A stretch of 63,744 nucleotides of DNA from JBAYJC01 sp041665285. Its GTDB lineage: Bacteria; Patescibacteriota; Patescibacteriia; 2-12-FULL-60-25. The stretch is taken from contig JBAYJC010000007.1 of NCBI GenBank assembly GCA_041665285.1, positions 1 to 63,744 of the forward strand, in the 5' to 3' direction. The notes beneath the pieces are model-generated. The model saw nothing but the letters and a program-made list of their open reading frames with translations, ran no database searches and was not told where the DNA came from. Shown in pieces: positions 1 through 6,818 of the stretch. How positions within the stretch are numbered: position 1 is the stretch's first letter; each line of letters begins with the position of its first letter. A program made the position numbers and the translations under genes.

Positions 1-602
1 CCCTCGGCATGCCCGGCGCTGACGATCGCGTCCACGCCCGAGTAGACGCCGAAGACCAGGGCCGCGCCGCCGATGGTGTAGAGCACGGTGGATGCCCACG
101 GGAACGACCGTCGCCTTGCGCGCGGCTGGGCCGGCGCGGGAGCGGGCGGTGCGGGCGGCGGGGTCACGGCAGGCGGCGGGACGGTTACGGCCGGTGCCGC
201 AGGCTCGAGCGGCGTGACAGCCGGCGTCTGCGTTTGCGGTAGGGACAGGCCGGTCTGGTGCGCGCGGAGCAAGAGCGCCTGGATCCGCTCGTGCAGAGCA
301 GAGCGCTCGGTGGTGCTCAGCTGTGCCTCGCTCTGGTAGCGAAGAAAGCGTGCGATCGCCTCGGACAGGTTGCCTGCCCCCTCCCACGCGGCGGCCGCGT
401 TGTGGAGGTAGGAGAGCTCACGCGGGTTCAAGTGGAACGCCGCGTCGAACGCCACGGCCGCTCCGGCCAGGTTTCCCTGCTCGAGCAAGGCCACGGCCTC
501 TGCGGCGCGACGGCCCGCGTTGGCCGGGTTGGCTGTCTGCGCCATCCCCGACAAGGGGAAGAGCGCGAACACGAGGGCAAGGACACACATCCTGATCAGC
601 AT
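1..602 (-). CDS. Secreted/membrane TPR-like protein, partial at window edge
   Basis: Open reading frame running off the left edge with no stop, so the C-terminus is missing; at least 200 codons are visible. The start at 602 is set by a good ribosome site (AAAGGAG, 5-6 nt upstream). Residues 1-21 form a signal peptide ending at a GMAQ-type cleavage site. Residues 25-105 are helical and TPR-like (an N-x-G-R-R-A-A-E start, then LLEQGNLAGA and LHNAAAAWEGAGNLSEA). A Pro/Ala/Thr-rich linker follows at about 115-155, then an Arg cluster and a hydrophobic segment that is probably a membrane helix. The enzyme or partner is unknown. Class 2 gene with its own promoter. I infer an envelope protein whose TPR part lies outside the membrane. 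Confidence 0.7.
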   Translation of the reverse strand, partial: MLIRMCVLALVFALFPLSGMAQTANPANAGRRAAEAVALLEQGNLAGAAVAFDAAFHLNPRELSYLHNAAAAWEGAGNLSEAIARFLRYQSEAQLSTTERSALHERIQALLLRAHQTGLSLPQTQTPAVTPLEPAAPAVTVPPPAVTPPPAPPAPAPAQPRARRRSFPWASTVLYTIGGAALVFGVYSGVDAIVSAGHAE

Positions 603-638
603 GGTCGCTCCTTTCCAGCTCCTAAGTGAGCCAGGTCA

Positions 639-668
639 TTAGAATGACAGATTTCCGCAAAAAGTCAA
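639..668 (-). promoter_or_regulatory. Promoter of the TPR-like gene
   Basis: On the minus strand TTGACT (-35, 663-668) is followed after 18 bp by TTCTAA (-10, 639-644). About 30 nt of leader with an AAAGGAG ribosome site separates it from the start at 602. This is the class 2 promoter style of the window. Confidence 0.6.
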
Positions 669-737
669 GATGAGCGGATCTGTCATGCGCTGTATATACG
701 GTTTATGTAAGAAAAGGTTACAGAAGGCCTTCCGTGA

Positions 738-1058
738 TTATTTGTGTTTGCCGATCTTTTTTATTTTGTGCCTCAATGCCGTATTTGGGTTGACCCCCAC
801 GGATTTTGCGAGAATAAGGGTCGCGATAAGCACATCTGCCACTTCATCAGCGAGTGTCTGTTGGTTGTGTTGCGCGAGTTTCTCTTGCCGTTGATAGCCG
901 TTCAGCGCAAGCATCTCATTGCAAAGCTCACCAACCTCTTCTGCGAGCTTTGTTGTTTGCGCAAGTCGAAAAGTCGCCTCATTTCCTTCGGGCGCGTACG
1001 CGGCTTTGAAACGCGCCTGCTCCTTTTCGATAAACCGCCACAACGTTTTATACAGCAT
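738..1058 (-). CDS. MazG-like nucleotide pyrophosphohydrolase
   Basis: 106 residues, the usual size of a single-domain MazG-like protein. The metal-binding signature is visible: E40-E41-x-x-E44 (EEVGE) in the first core helix and D71-E72-x-x-D75 (DEVAD) in the second. Family members hydrolyse (d)NTPs to monophosphate and pyrophosphate with Mg2+, as house-cleaning or nucleotide-pool enzymes; the substrate here cannot be told. The start has no Shine-Dalgarno sequence, but an extended -10 (TGC TAGGAT) lies 12 nt upstream of the ATG, so the mRNA should be nearly leaderless (class 1). It stands alone between two class 2 genes. Confidence 0.8.
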   Translation of the reverse strand: MLYKTLWRFIEKEQARFKAAYAPEGNEATFRLAQTTKLAEEVGELCNEMLALNGYQRQEKLAQHNQQTLADEVADVLIATLILAKSVGVNPNTALRHKIKKIGKHK

Positions 1059-1122
1059 ACGATTGTGCGTATCCTAGCATGGGATACGACGCGTAGAAGG
1101 GCTTCGTCAAGAGGGATGGGGT

Positions 1123-1155
1123 AAAAAAAAGACGCCTGCAGAAGAGCGGGCGTTA
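1123..1155 (-). terminator. Intrinsic terminator of the 1153-1656 gene
   Basis: On the minus strand ACGCC pairs with GGCGT, followed by eight T. It begins at the stop codon. Confidence 0.6.
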
Positions 1156-1656
1156 GCAGTGGTCGAGCAGGGGGAGCACGATGACGATCGTCATAAGGGC
1201 GATGGCGAGGATCCAGAGCGCGTTGCGTGCAATAGGCGGGTCTGGTTGGAGGGACTTGGAAAGGCGCCGCAGGTGAGAGTCGCTTTCTGGCGGCGGCACA
1301 AATGCCGGAAGATCACGGAAGGATCTGGGCGTCCTAGGCTCAAGATCCGAAGCGATCTCGATCTCGCACGGGACGGGGAGCTCTGGCGCAGGAGGTGGCG
1401 GCGGGCGAATAGGCTCTGGCTCTGCGTCTTGTGTCGGTTCTGGCACCGTCACCGGAGAAGGCGGTTCCTTTGGGGGCGCGGCGCGTACGAGGGCGTTGAC
1501 CTCGCTGAAGAGAACGGGGCCGTGCAATTGAGGAACCGGCGCGGTCTTCAGCGGCTTTGCGGGCTGTGCCTCTTGGGGCGCAGGAACCGTTGGCTCCCAC
1601 ATGAGAAGCGTGCTCGTGTGACGGCCAGGCGGCTCTGGTCTATTGCGGTGAGCCAT
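1153..1656 (-). CDS. Proline-rich tail-anchored membrane protein, unknown
   Basis: 167 residues. The start at 1656 is chosen over an upstream in-frame ATG at 1713 because CTGGAGGA sits 5-6 nt before it. Residues 20-125 are low complexity, rich in Pro, Glu and Ala (runs such as PIRPPPPPAPELP), and the only membrane helix is at the very C-terminus (about 145-164, ALWILAIALMTIVIVLPLL). This is a cytoplasm-facing disordered protein anchored by its tail. No family recognised. Class 2 promoter and terminator make it a complete monocistronic unit. Confidence 0.65.
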   Translation of the reverse strand: MAHRNRPEPPGRHTSTLLMWEPTVPAPQEAQPAKPLKTAPVPQLHGPVLFSEVNALVRAAPPKEPPSPVTVPEPTQDAEPEPIRPPPPPAPELPVPCEIEIASDLEPRTPRSFRDLPAFVPPPESDSHLRRLSKSLQPDPPIARNALWILAIALMTIVIVLPLLDHC

Positions 1657-1692
1657 GGTGTCCTCCAGAGGGTTGAAACTTCCGTGTGTTTC

Positions 1693-1721
1693 TATGTAAC
1701 AAAAAAACAGCAAACCATCAA
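1693..1721 (-). promoter_or_regulatory. Promoter of the proline-rich protein gene
   Basis: Minus strand TTGATG (1716-1721), 17 bp spacer, TACATA (1693-1698). It is followed by a leader with a GGAGGA ribosome site. Confidence 0.6.
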
Positions 1722-1732
1722 GTATGAGAGGG

Positions 1733-1760
1733 AAATAAAAAGCGGCCTAGAGAGGCCGGA
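1733..1760 (-). terminator. Intrinsic terminator after the 1781-2110 gene
   Basis: Minus strand CGGCC-TCTCTA-GGCCG hairpin followed by CTTTTTATTT. It ends the two-gene unit 2880 to 1781. Confidence 0.7.
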
Positions 1761-1780
1761 GAGACGACGGTTGGTGGTGG

Positions 1781-2110
1781 CTAGAGCGGCTTGCAGGCAA
1801 GGCCGACCTCTTTGAGAAGCCGGAGCACGTCTTGTTGGCCAAGACGTTTGGGATCGTGAACAACCGTGAGAACGCGACCACCACCTGGTGGTGTTGCCTC
1901 GTAAATGTCAAACAGGCCGAGTGGGTACTGCGGCGCATTTGGTACGCGGCCTGCGGCCCATTCATTCTCGAAAAATCCTGGGCTGTCGTGGTAGCGTTCT
2001 TGTGTGGTCGTGTTTTGCCACCCGAGGAATGCGAATCGCTCACGCAACGCCACACGCACCCCACAGAGTATGAGGAGTTTGTTCATGACGTGAGTGAGAC
2101 GATTTTGCAT
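1781..2110 (-). CDS. Hypothetical protein, second gene of a two-gene unit
   Basis: About 109 residues from the ATG at 2110; an internal ATG at 2086 (MNKLLILCG) would give 101. Neither start has a clear ribosome site. The start lies 11 nt after the upstream stop, so translational coupling is likely. I recognise no domain. A short hydrophobic stretch near the N-terminus (LLILCGVRVAL) is too short to be a sure signal. The rest is soluble, with a GLFDIYEATPPGGGRVLTVVHD stretch that looks like a small alpha/beta fold and a C-terminal helix. It shares promoter and terminator with the lipoprotein gene upstream, which suggests a joint role. Confidence 0.5.
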   Translation of the reverse strand: MQNRLTHVMNKLLILCGVRVALRERFAFLGWQNTTTQERYHDSPGFFENEWAAGRVPNAPQYPLGLFDIYEATPPGGGRVLTVVHDPKRLGQQDVLRLLKEVGLACKPL

Positions 2111-2121
2111 AGCGTGAGTGA

Positions 2122-2880
2122 CTATACGCCCGCAGGGGCAAGGACGATGATCATGCCAGCCATGATCGTGGCCAGCGTCGTGGCCGTGAGAAGGGGGATG
2201 TTCATCCGCATGAGTCCGTCGCGGATGCCGTCGCGGACAGCAGACGCAGATTCGCTCATGCGCCTGGGTACGCTCGTGCACGGGGGACACCAGTTGATTG
2301 CTCGGCGCGCGCTTTCGTACATGCCGAGGCAGGTGTTCCCGTGGGAGTCTCTCCACATGGCAACGTGGAGGTCGAATAGAAGGCCTGCGCTACCGCCAAC
2401 ATTCGTATCACGCAGGATCGCGTTGACGTGCGGCGTGTTGCGGCTGATGCACCCCGAGACGTAGCCACCACCATCGTACCTTGCGGAGATGTAGTAGTGG
2501 CCTACCACCAAAGGTTGCCTTGATGTGCAGGTGTCGCCCTCGCACACGGTGCTTCCGCTCCCTTGGATCGCAGAGAGGATCTCTCCGCTGATGTTGTTGC
2601 CGAAGAAGAGCCGTGTCTTGGCCGAGCTGGGCGCCTGGGCCAAGATCTGCGGAAGATCCTGAGCCAGTGCCTCGGCGTTGTTGTACCTCCGGACAAGCTG
2701 ATCCCATCCGGACGGATCGTGGTACGATGCCGTGAGCTGGCCTCCGTCGCGGTCAATGTCCACGTCGTACACCTCGATGATCGCACGGGACTCCTCGTCC
2801 CAGGCGTAGACGTGCGCCTGCCAATCGCACGCCGCGATGAGGATGAACAGAACGAACAACCGCAAGAGTTTGATGAGCAT
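2122..2880 (-). CDS. Putative lipoprotein with C-terminal membrane helix
   Basis: 252 residues. The N-terminus is a lipoprotein signal (LFILIAAC, lipobox Cys at residue 18), so it is probably anchored outside the cytoplasmic membrane. The body contains six further Cys residues (CEGDTC, GCISR, TCLG, WCPPC) that could form disulfides. A hydrophobic C-terminal segment (LTATTLATIMAGMIIVLAP) may be a second anchor. No family recognised. The start follows a strong AGGAGGG ribosome site. It has a near-ideal promoter and is cotranscribed with the small gene downstream. Confidence 0.65.
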   Translation of the reverse strand: MLIKLLRLFVLFILIAACDWQAHVYAWDEESRAIIEVYDVDIDRDGGQLTASYHDPSGWDQLVRRYNNAEALAQDLPQILAQAPSSAKTRLFFGNNISGEILSAIQGSGSTVCEGDTCTSRQPLVVGHYYISARYDGGGYVSGCISRNTPHVNAILRDTNVGGSAGLLFDLHVAMWRDSHGNTCLGMYESARRAINWCPPCTSVPRRMSESASAVRDGIRDGLMRMNIPLLTATTLATIMAGMIIVLAPAGV

Positions 2881-2913
2881 GGCCCCCTCCTTTGTGTATA
2901 GGTGGCCAACAAT

Positions 2914-2942
2914 AACGTAATCTGACGTACATCGGTTGTCAA
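2914..2942 (-). promoter_or_regulatory. Strong promoter of the lipoprotein gene pair
   Basis: Minus strand TTGACA (2937-2942), 17 bp, TACGTT (2914-2919). The same -35/-10 pair occurs at 45695-45723. Confidence 0.7.
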
Positions 2943-3047
2943 GTTATGAAAATATAGTGACTATTAGCATATATTTTTGATAGGAGGTCTTTTACAGAGA
3001 AAAGAAAAAAGCTGGTTGCCAAGACTTTGAGAAGGTGGTTTTTGCCG

Positions 3048-3860
3048 CTACTTGGTCACGAGTTGTGCGCGGGACCAGAGGCGGTAGATCTTGTAGTAGC
3101 CGTTCTCCACCATGAGGCCGAAGCACAGCTCTTCGCGCGCGCCATCGCCATCGCCGTTGAACATGCCCTCGAGGCTTTGTTCGCCGGCCTCCCAAAAGCG
3201 CGTGCCCCAGCGCTTGCGCTCCTGCTCCATGAAGTACCAGAGCGCATCCGTGAGTGGCACCTTTTGCTTGGGGAAGGTGTCCATTTCTCCGTGGAACGCT
3301 CGGTACAGGAAGCGAAGACCATAGGTGGAAACGATGCGCATCTGCAGGATGTAGCCATCCTCGCACGGGTTTTGAGACTCCTGGAGGAACGCGACGTACT
3401 CTGTCTGCGGAAGGCTCTCATCCGCGAGGCGGACGTGCAGGACGCGTAGGAGCGTCTTAAGGTCCGGTCGAGTCACGTCATTATCAAAGAAGACGACGCT
3501 CCCGCCATGTGCGTTCGTCCGAGATGCTCGTAGGAAGGGAGTCTGCGGGTCGCTGTCTTGGTTCTCACAGCCACCCTCGCCTTCTGGCGCGAAGAGGGAG
3601 AGGTTGCCAGGCTCAACGGGGAGTCTCTTGTTGCCTGGCCAGATTTCCGGCGAGAGCTGAATATCTCCGAACATGTTCCTCTGCTGGTTGAGAAGACGGG
3701 CCTGCTCTTTCGCAACGCGGAGTTTTTCTCGCGGATCGTTCCTCGCAAGCGCGGCCAGCTCCTTGTCTGAAAGCGGCCGCATCATCTCCTCGTGTGTTTG
3801 GCCGCGTTCTTTCGGCGTATGGTCACAGAGAGCTCTTCCGCAACGTGGACAAAGACCCAT
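3048..3860 (-). CDS. Hypothetical protein with N-terminal zinc-knuckle-like motif
   Basis: 270 residues. The ATG at 3860 is chosen because AAGGAGG lies just upstream; an in-frame ATG at 3920 lacks a ribosome site. Residues 4-12 read CPRCGRALC followed by DH, a CxxC-x4-CxH motif that may bind zinc. Residues 35-70 are a charged helix. The C-terminal two-thirds is a soluble alpha/beta domain with many aromatic residues (TYGLRFLYRAFHGEMD, YFMEQERKRWGTRFWE) and ends with YYKIYRLW. No family assigned. Class 2 gene. No clean terminator is seen after the stop, only a T-rich stretch near 2998-3010. Confidence 0.6.
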   Translation of the reverse strand: MGLCPRCGRALCDHTPKERGQTHEEMMRPLSDKELAALARNDPREKLRVAKEQARLLNQQRNMFGDIQLSPEIWPGNKRLPVEPGNLSLFAPEGEGGCENQDSDPQTPFLRASRTNAHGGSVVFFDNDVTRPDLKTLLRVLHVRLADESLPQTEYVAFLQESQNPCEDGYILQMRIVSTYGLRFLYRAFHGEMDTFPKQKVPLTDALWYFMEQERKRWGTRFWEAGEQSLEGMFNGDGDGAREELCFGLMVENGYYKIYRLWSRAQLVTK

Positions 3861-3947
3861 GGGAGCCTCCTTGGTGGCAAAACGTTTATGCAGTGAACCA
3901 AAAAACCTTGAACGAGTCAAGGGTTTGGGGCTATTTTATCAAAACGA

Positions 3948-3973
3948 AAAGCCTCGCGTAAGCGAAGCTTTTC
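3948..3973 (-). terminator. Terminator of tRNA-Arg
   Basis: Minus strand AAAGCTTCGC pairs with GCGAGGCTTTT across a TTAC loop and is followed by a T-rich run. It starts 3 nt after the tRNA. Confidence 0.7.
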
Positions 3974-3975
3974 CA

Positions 3976-4050
3976 TGGTGTCCCCGGATGGAATCGAACC
4001 ATCATTCACAGCTTAGAAGGCTGTTGTACTATCCGTTGTACGACAGGGAC
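3976..4050 (-). tRNA. tRNA-Arg(UCU)
   Basis: 75 nt with a complete cloverleaf. Acceptor stem GTCCCTG/CGGGGAC, anticodon stem ACAGC/GCTGT with loop CTTCTAA (anticodon TCT), T-arm with TTCGATT, discriminator A, and CCA encoded in the gene. It decodes AGA (and AGG by wobble). Encoded CCA means the CCA-adding enzyme at 6813-8339 is needed mainly for repair here. Confidence 0.95.
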
Positions 4051-4094
4051 GGGTGGTTATTGTCCGACAACACTACGATGGAAAAAGTATTACG

Positions 4095-4637
4095 TCAACG
4101 CTTTTTTTGCCAGGCGTGCAATACAGCGATCTCTTCTTTGACCTCTTCGCCAGCCTCGCGAAGGCCTTGGGAGCGTTGCCAGATGATCACGCCGGCAATG
4201 ATACGACCGATGGTGATCAAGCCCATGACAATAAGGGCCGCGGTCAATGCGTCTTGCGTGTCCCATCCTGGGAGACGCGCGATGTGGCCAATGGCTGTGG
4301 AAGTGGGGACGTAGGAGCCGACATCCAGGTTAAAGCCACCAAGCGCCGGTACTTTGACCGGTAGTTTGGCGGATTGCATGTCTGTGATCCATTGTCCGAG
4401 CTTGGCGAGTTGCCCGACTAGTGCGACGAGCGTGAATACGAGGGCGCCTGTGGTGAGCACGGTTTTCAGCGTATCCCAAATATGGAGCTTGGTGACACTG
4501 CGAATGCTGTCGTATACAAGGACATCGCGTTCACGGCGATCGATTTCGTAGGCAAGGATGCGTGAACGTTCCGCGGGGAGCCGTTGGATCAGGTCTTTGA
4601 CAACGATGAGGCCAGGGGGGCACAGGGGAGCAGACAT
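4095..4637 (-). CDS. Membrane protein, unknown
   Basis: 180 residues with two predicted membrane helices, about 58-82 (LKTVLTTGALVFTLVALVGQLAKLG) and 132-152 (LTAALIVMGLITIGRIIAGVIIW). Both termini would be cytoplasmic, and the C-terminus is a charged helix (LREAGEEVKEEIAVLHAWQKKR). No family recognised. The start lies 8 nt after the stop of the coiled-coil gene, so the two are one class 1 operon. A role at the membrane together with that coiled-coil protein is an inference from position only. Confidence 0.65.
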   Translation of the reverse strand: MSAPLCPPGLIVVKDLIQRLPAERSRILAYEIDRRERDVLVYDSIRSVTKLHIWDTLKTVLTTGALVFTLVALVGQLAKLGQWITDMQSAKLPVKVPALGGFNLDVGSYVPTSTAIGHIARLPGWDTQDALTAALIVMGLITIGRIIAGVIIWQRSQGLREAGEEVKEEIAVLHAWQKKR

Positions 4638-4645
4638 AAGGAGCG

Positions 4646-5677
4646 CTATGCGGTGGTTGTAGCAAAAGGGCGAGCAAGACGTTCCTCGCAGATCTCCGCT
4701 GTTCGTAGTTGTTCGACGATGTTGTTGTGCAGATGTTCACGCCGTTCGCGAAGCAAGCTGAGTTCTGCCATGGTTTCTTCCATGGTGTCAGAAATTTGCT
4801 GGCGATATGCAGTGAGGCGGGCAATGGCGTCCGCAAATGTTTGGCGTCTATGCGTAAGGGCCCAGGAGTTTTTTTCGCCAAGATGTTGCTGTATTTCGTC
4901 TTCTGTTTCTGCAAGCGCTTCTGTAAAACGATCAATTTCTTCGTCCACATGATTGATCTCTGCTCTTCCTTGCGCAATAGATGCAGGGAGAATCTCATCG
5001 ACTTGTTGCTGAATAGATTGCCATTCGTCTAAGAGCTGTGCGTGGTCCTGTTGCGTTTTTGCGCGATCCTCGCGAAGAGCATGCGCCTCACGTTGAGCCT
5101 TTACGTCACGTTCACGATCTTCGAGAATCTTACGTTCGCGAAAGGTAGAACCAGTGGAAAAAGCACGGGAGCAAGGCTTTTCATCGTCATCGCGGCAAAT
5201 AGCTCCGCTCTTTGCGACAACGAAACCATAGTGCTTGAGGGGCTGGATCAGGTGCGCGGGGACGCCGCCTTGAAATCCAAGGACCTCGTTTACAGGCCTA
5301 CGGATGATGCGCCAAGCATCTTCAAGTGCGGCAAGCGCTTCTGTAAGAGCATTCAGGTCTGCGATCAAGGCACGAAGGAGAAAACCAACACGCGCGGCCG
5401 CAGGGGCTGTTTTATCGATGTTGGGATAAGGGGAAAGCGCGTAATGCGTGATAGAGCGCCACTGTGCTGGCTCTGCACCTAGCAAACGAAACAGCTCTTC
5501 TGCGGCAGAGGAAAGGACATCTTCGCGTGTGCCTGAAACATTTTCTACGAGAATGGTATCGGTAAAATGCGATCCATGGAGCAATCGCGTGTGTGTATCA
5601 TAAACCTGCGCAATCCTTTGTACACACAAACGAGCAGGCGTATTAATATCTTCAAAACGCCGAACGCATGACGGCAT
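4646..5677 (-). CDS. Coiled-coil protein, unknown
   Basis: 343 residues. The N-terminal 150 look globular (VYDTHTRLLHGSHFTDTI, FRLLGAEPAQW). Residues from about 180 to 330 are a long charged, heptad-like helix rich in Glu, Gln, Arg and Leu (RERKILEDRERDVKAQREAH, LLRERREHLHNN), typical of a coiled coil. No membrane helix and no recognised family. The start has no Shine-Dalgarno sequence. An extended -10 (TGG TATACT) ends 6 nt before the ATG, so the transcript should be leaderless. First gene of an operon with the membrane protein at 4095. Confidence 0.6.
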   Translation of the reverse strand: MPSCVRRFEDINTPARLCVQRIAQVYDTHTRLLHGSHFTDTILVENVSGTREDVLSSAAEELFRLLGAEPAQWRSITHYALSPYPNIDKTAPAAARVGFLLRALIADLNALTEALAALEDAWRIIRRPVNEVLGFQGGVPAHLIQPLKHYGFVVAKSGAICRDDDEKPCSRAFSTGSTFRERKILEDRERDVKAQREAHALREDRAKTQQDHAQLLDEWQSIQQQVDEILPASIAQGRAEINHVDEEIDRFTEALAETEDEIQQHLGEKNSWALTHRRQTFADAIARLTAYRQQISDTMEETMAELSLLRERREHLHNNIVEQLRTAEICEERLARPFATTTA

Positions 5678-5703
5678 GAAAATAGTATACCACGAAATTG
5701 ATG

Positions 5704-5737
5704 GAGATCAGATACGGATCAGATCTGGATCAGATCC
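5704..5737. repeat. Short imperfect tandem repeats of a GATCAGAT unit
   Basis: Three copies of GATCAGAT(A/C)-like units spaced about 12 bp apart (ATCAGATACGG, ATCAGATCTGG, ATCAGATCCC). They sit between the xer stop and the start of the coiled-coil gene, just upstream of its leaderless promoter. They could be an operator, but this is not tested. Confidence 0.4.
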
Positions 5738-5757
5738 CAAAATATTTTTTGCGTATC

Positions 5758-6717
5758 TTAGCTTTTTCTTCTTGTTCCGTGGAACGCTTTGTGCACGTCT
5801 TTGAGCTGTTGGTTGGTGATGTGTGTGTAGATTTGCGTGGTCGTGATGGAGGAGTGGCCGAGCATGGACTGCACGCTACGAATATCCGCGCCGTTGATGA
5901 GAAGATCAGTCGCGAATGAGTGGCGGAGCGTGTGTGGCGTGACTTTTTTGGGGATGCCAGATGCCACGGAATAGTGGTGCACGAGTCGTTCCATGGAACG
6001 TGGCGTGAGTGGTCCGATGTCTCTCCCTCCCCCTCTAGCTCCCCCTCCGGCAGGGGGAGAATGGGGAGCGGCGCGATCGTGGCGCACAAAGAGAAAGGGG
6101 ACGTCGTCATCGCGCAGATCAAGATATTCTTGGAGAAAATGTCTGGCTTGGTGTGTGAGAAAGGCTACGCGCGTTTTGTCGCCTTTTCCGCGAACCGTGA
6201 ATTCTTCGCGTTTGAGGTTGATTTGGTCTTTTTTGAGGTTTGCGAGCTCTGAGACACGCATACCTGTTGAAAAGAACAGCTCGAGAATGGCGCGATCACG
6301 AAGCTTGATCACAGGCGACGCGTCTGTGTTAACGGGCGCATTCAGGAGGCGCTCCAGGTCTGTGGCATCCAAGAACGTCACATCGCGCGCGCCTTGCTTG
6401 GCGAGGTCGATCTTTTCTGGCGAAAGGCAGGGAATGTCGCGTTTTTGAAGAAAACGAAAGAAAGAGCGCAACGCAATCAAATGATAGTTTTGCGTGGATT
6501 TTTTGAGTGTGCCGTTCTCGCGATTTTCCAACCGATTCAAATACAAACGAAATCGATGGAGCATGTCTGGATCCACATCTTTTGGATCAGGATCCTTTGC
6601 CCAATCCACAAATCTCTGCAAATAGAACGCATAGTTGCGGACCGTAAGAGGGGAGCGTCCTTTATCCACCTCCACATATTCAAGAAAAGGACGCAGATGC
6701 GTAGAAAGTTTTGCCAT
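5758..6717 (-). CDS. xerC/D: Tyrosine recombinase XerC/XerD family
   Basis: 319 residues. N-terminal SAM-like core-binding domain (about 1-100) and C-terminal catalytic domain. The catalytic set is complete: R154 (TGMRVSE), K178 (GKGDK), H262-x-x-R265 (HTLRH), H288 (LGHSS) and Y297 (IYTH). Xer proteins resolve chromosome dimers at dif; some relatives move cassettes. Residues 217-234 (APHSPPAGGGARGG..) are extra relative to XerD and are encoded by a palindromic repeat inserted in frame. The start at 6717 has no Shine-Dalgarno sequence. A TACAAT box 6 nt upstream, with TTGCGA 17 bp before it, predicts a leaderless mRNA. It is the only integrase-type gene in the window. Which Xer paralog it is cannot be told. 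Confidence 0.88.
   Translation of the reverse strand: MAKLSTHLRPFLEYVEVDKGRSPLTVRNYAFYLQRFVDWAKDPDPKDVDPDMLHRFRLYLNRLENRENGTLKKSTQNYHLIALRSFFRFLQKRDIPCLSPEKIDLAKQGARDVTFLDATDLERLLNAPVNTDASPVIKLRDRAILELFFSTGMRVSELANLKKDQINLKREEFTVRGKGDKTRVAFLTHQARHFLQEYLDLRDDDVPFLFVRHDRAAPHSPPAGGGARGGGRDIGPLTPRSMERLVHHYSVASGIPKKVTPHTLRHSFATDLLINGADIRSVQSMLGHSSITTTQIYTHITNQQLKDVHKAFHGTRRKS
6020..6066. repeat. CT/GA-rich palindromic repeat inside xer
   Basis: GCTCCCCCTCC-GGCAGGGGGAG and flanking C-rich sequence match the inner hairpins of the intergenic repeats at 28362-28449 and 44281-44398. It keeps the frame and adds about 18 residues to the recombinase. Confidence 0.65.
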
Positions 6718-6723
6718 GCGAGC

Positions 6724-6752
6724 ATTGTACCCGTTTACGCCATGAGTCGCAA
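6724..6752 (-). promoter_or_regulatory. Leaderless promoter of xer
   Basis: Minus strand TTGCGA (6747-6752), 17 bp, TACAAT (6724-6729), then 6 nt to the ATG at 6717. A TSS 6-7 nt after the -10 falls on the start codon. Confidence 0.6.
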
Positions 6753-6783
6753 AAGTCATGCGAAGTGCTCGGTGTGCGTTCTA

Positions 6784-6818
6784 GCCCCTCCTCTCTTGAG
6801 AGCAGGGGTGTTTTATTT
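6784..6818 (+). terminator. Orphan plus-strand terminator
   Basis: TAG-CCCCTCCTCTC...GAGAGCAGGGG-TGTTTTATTT, nearly the same as the terminator at 37178-37212. No plus-strand gene lies upstream: both neighbours, xer and cca, are on the minus strand. It also overlaps the cca stop codon. It looks like the leftover end of a lost plus-strand gene. Confidence 0.6.

Noticed and set aside
5..629. Plus-strand frames at the left edge
   Set aside because: They overlap the minus-strand gene with signal peptide, RBS and promoter; their Arg-rich composition marks them as shadows.
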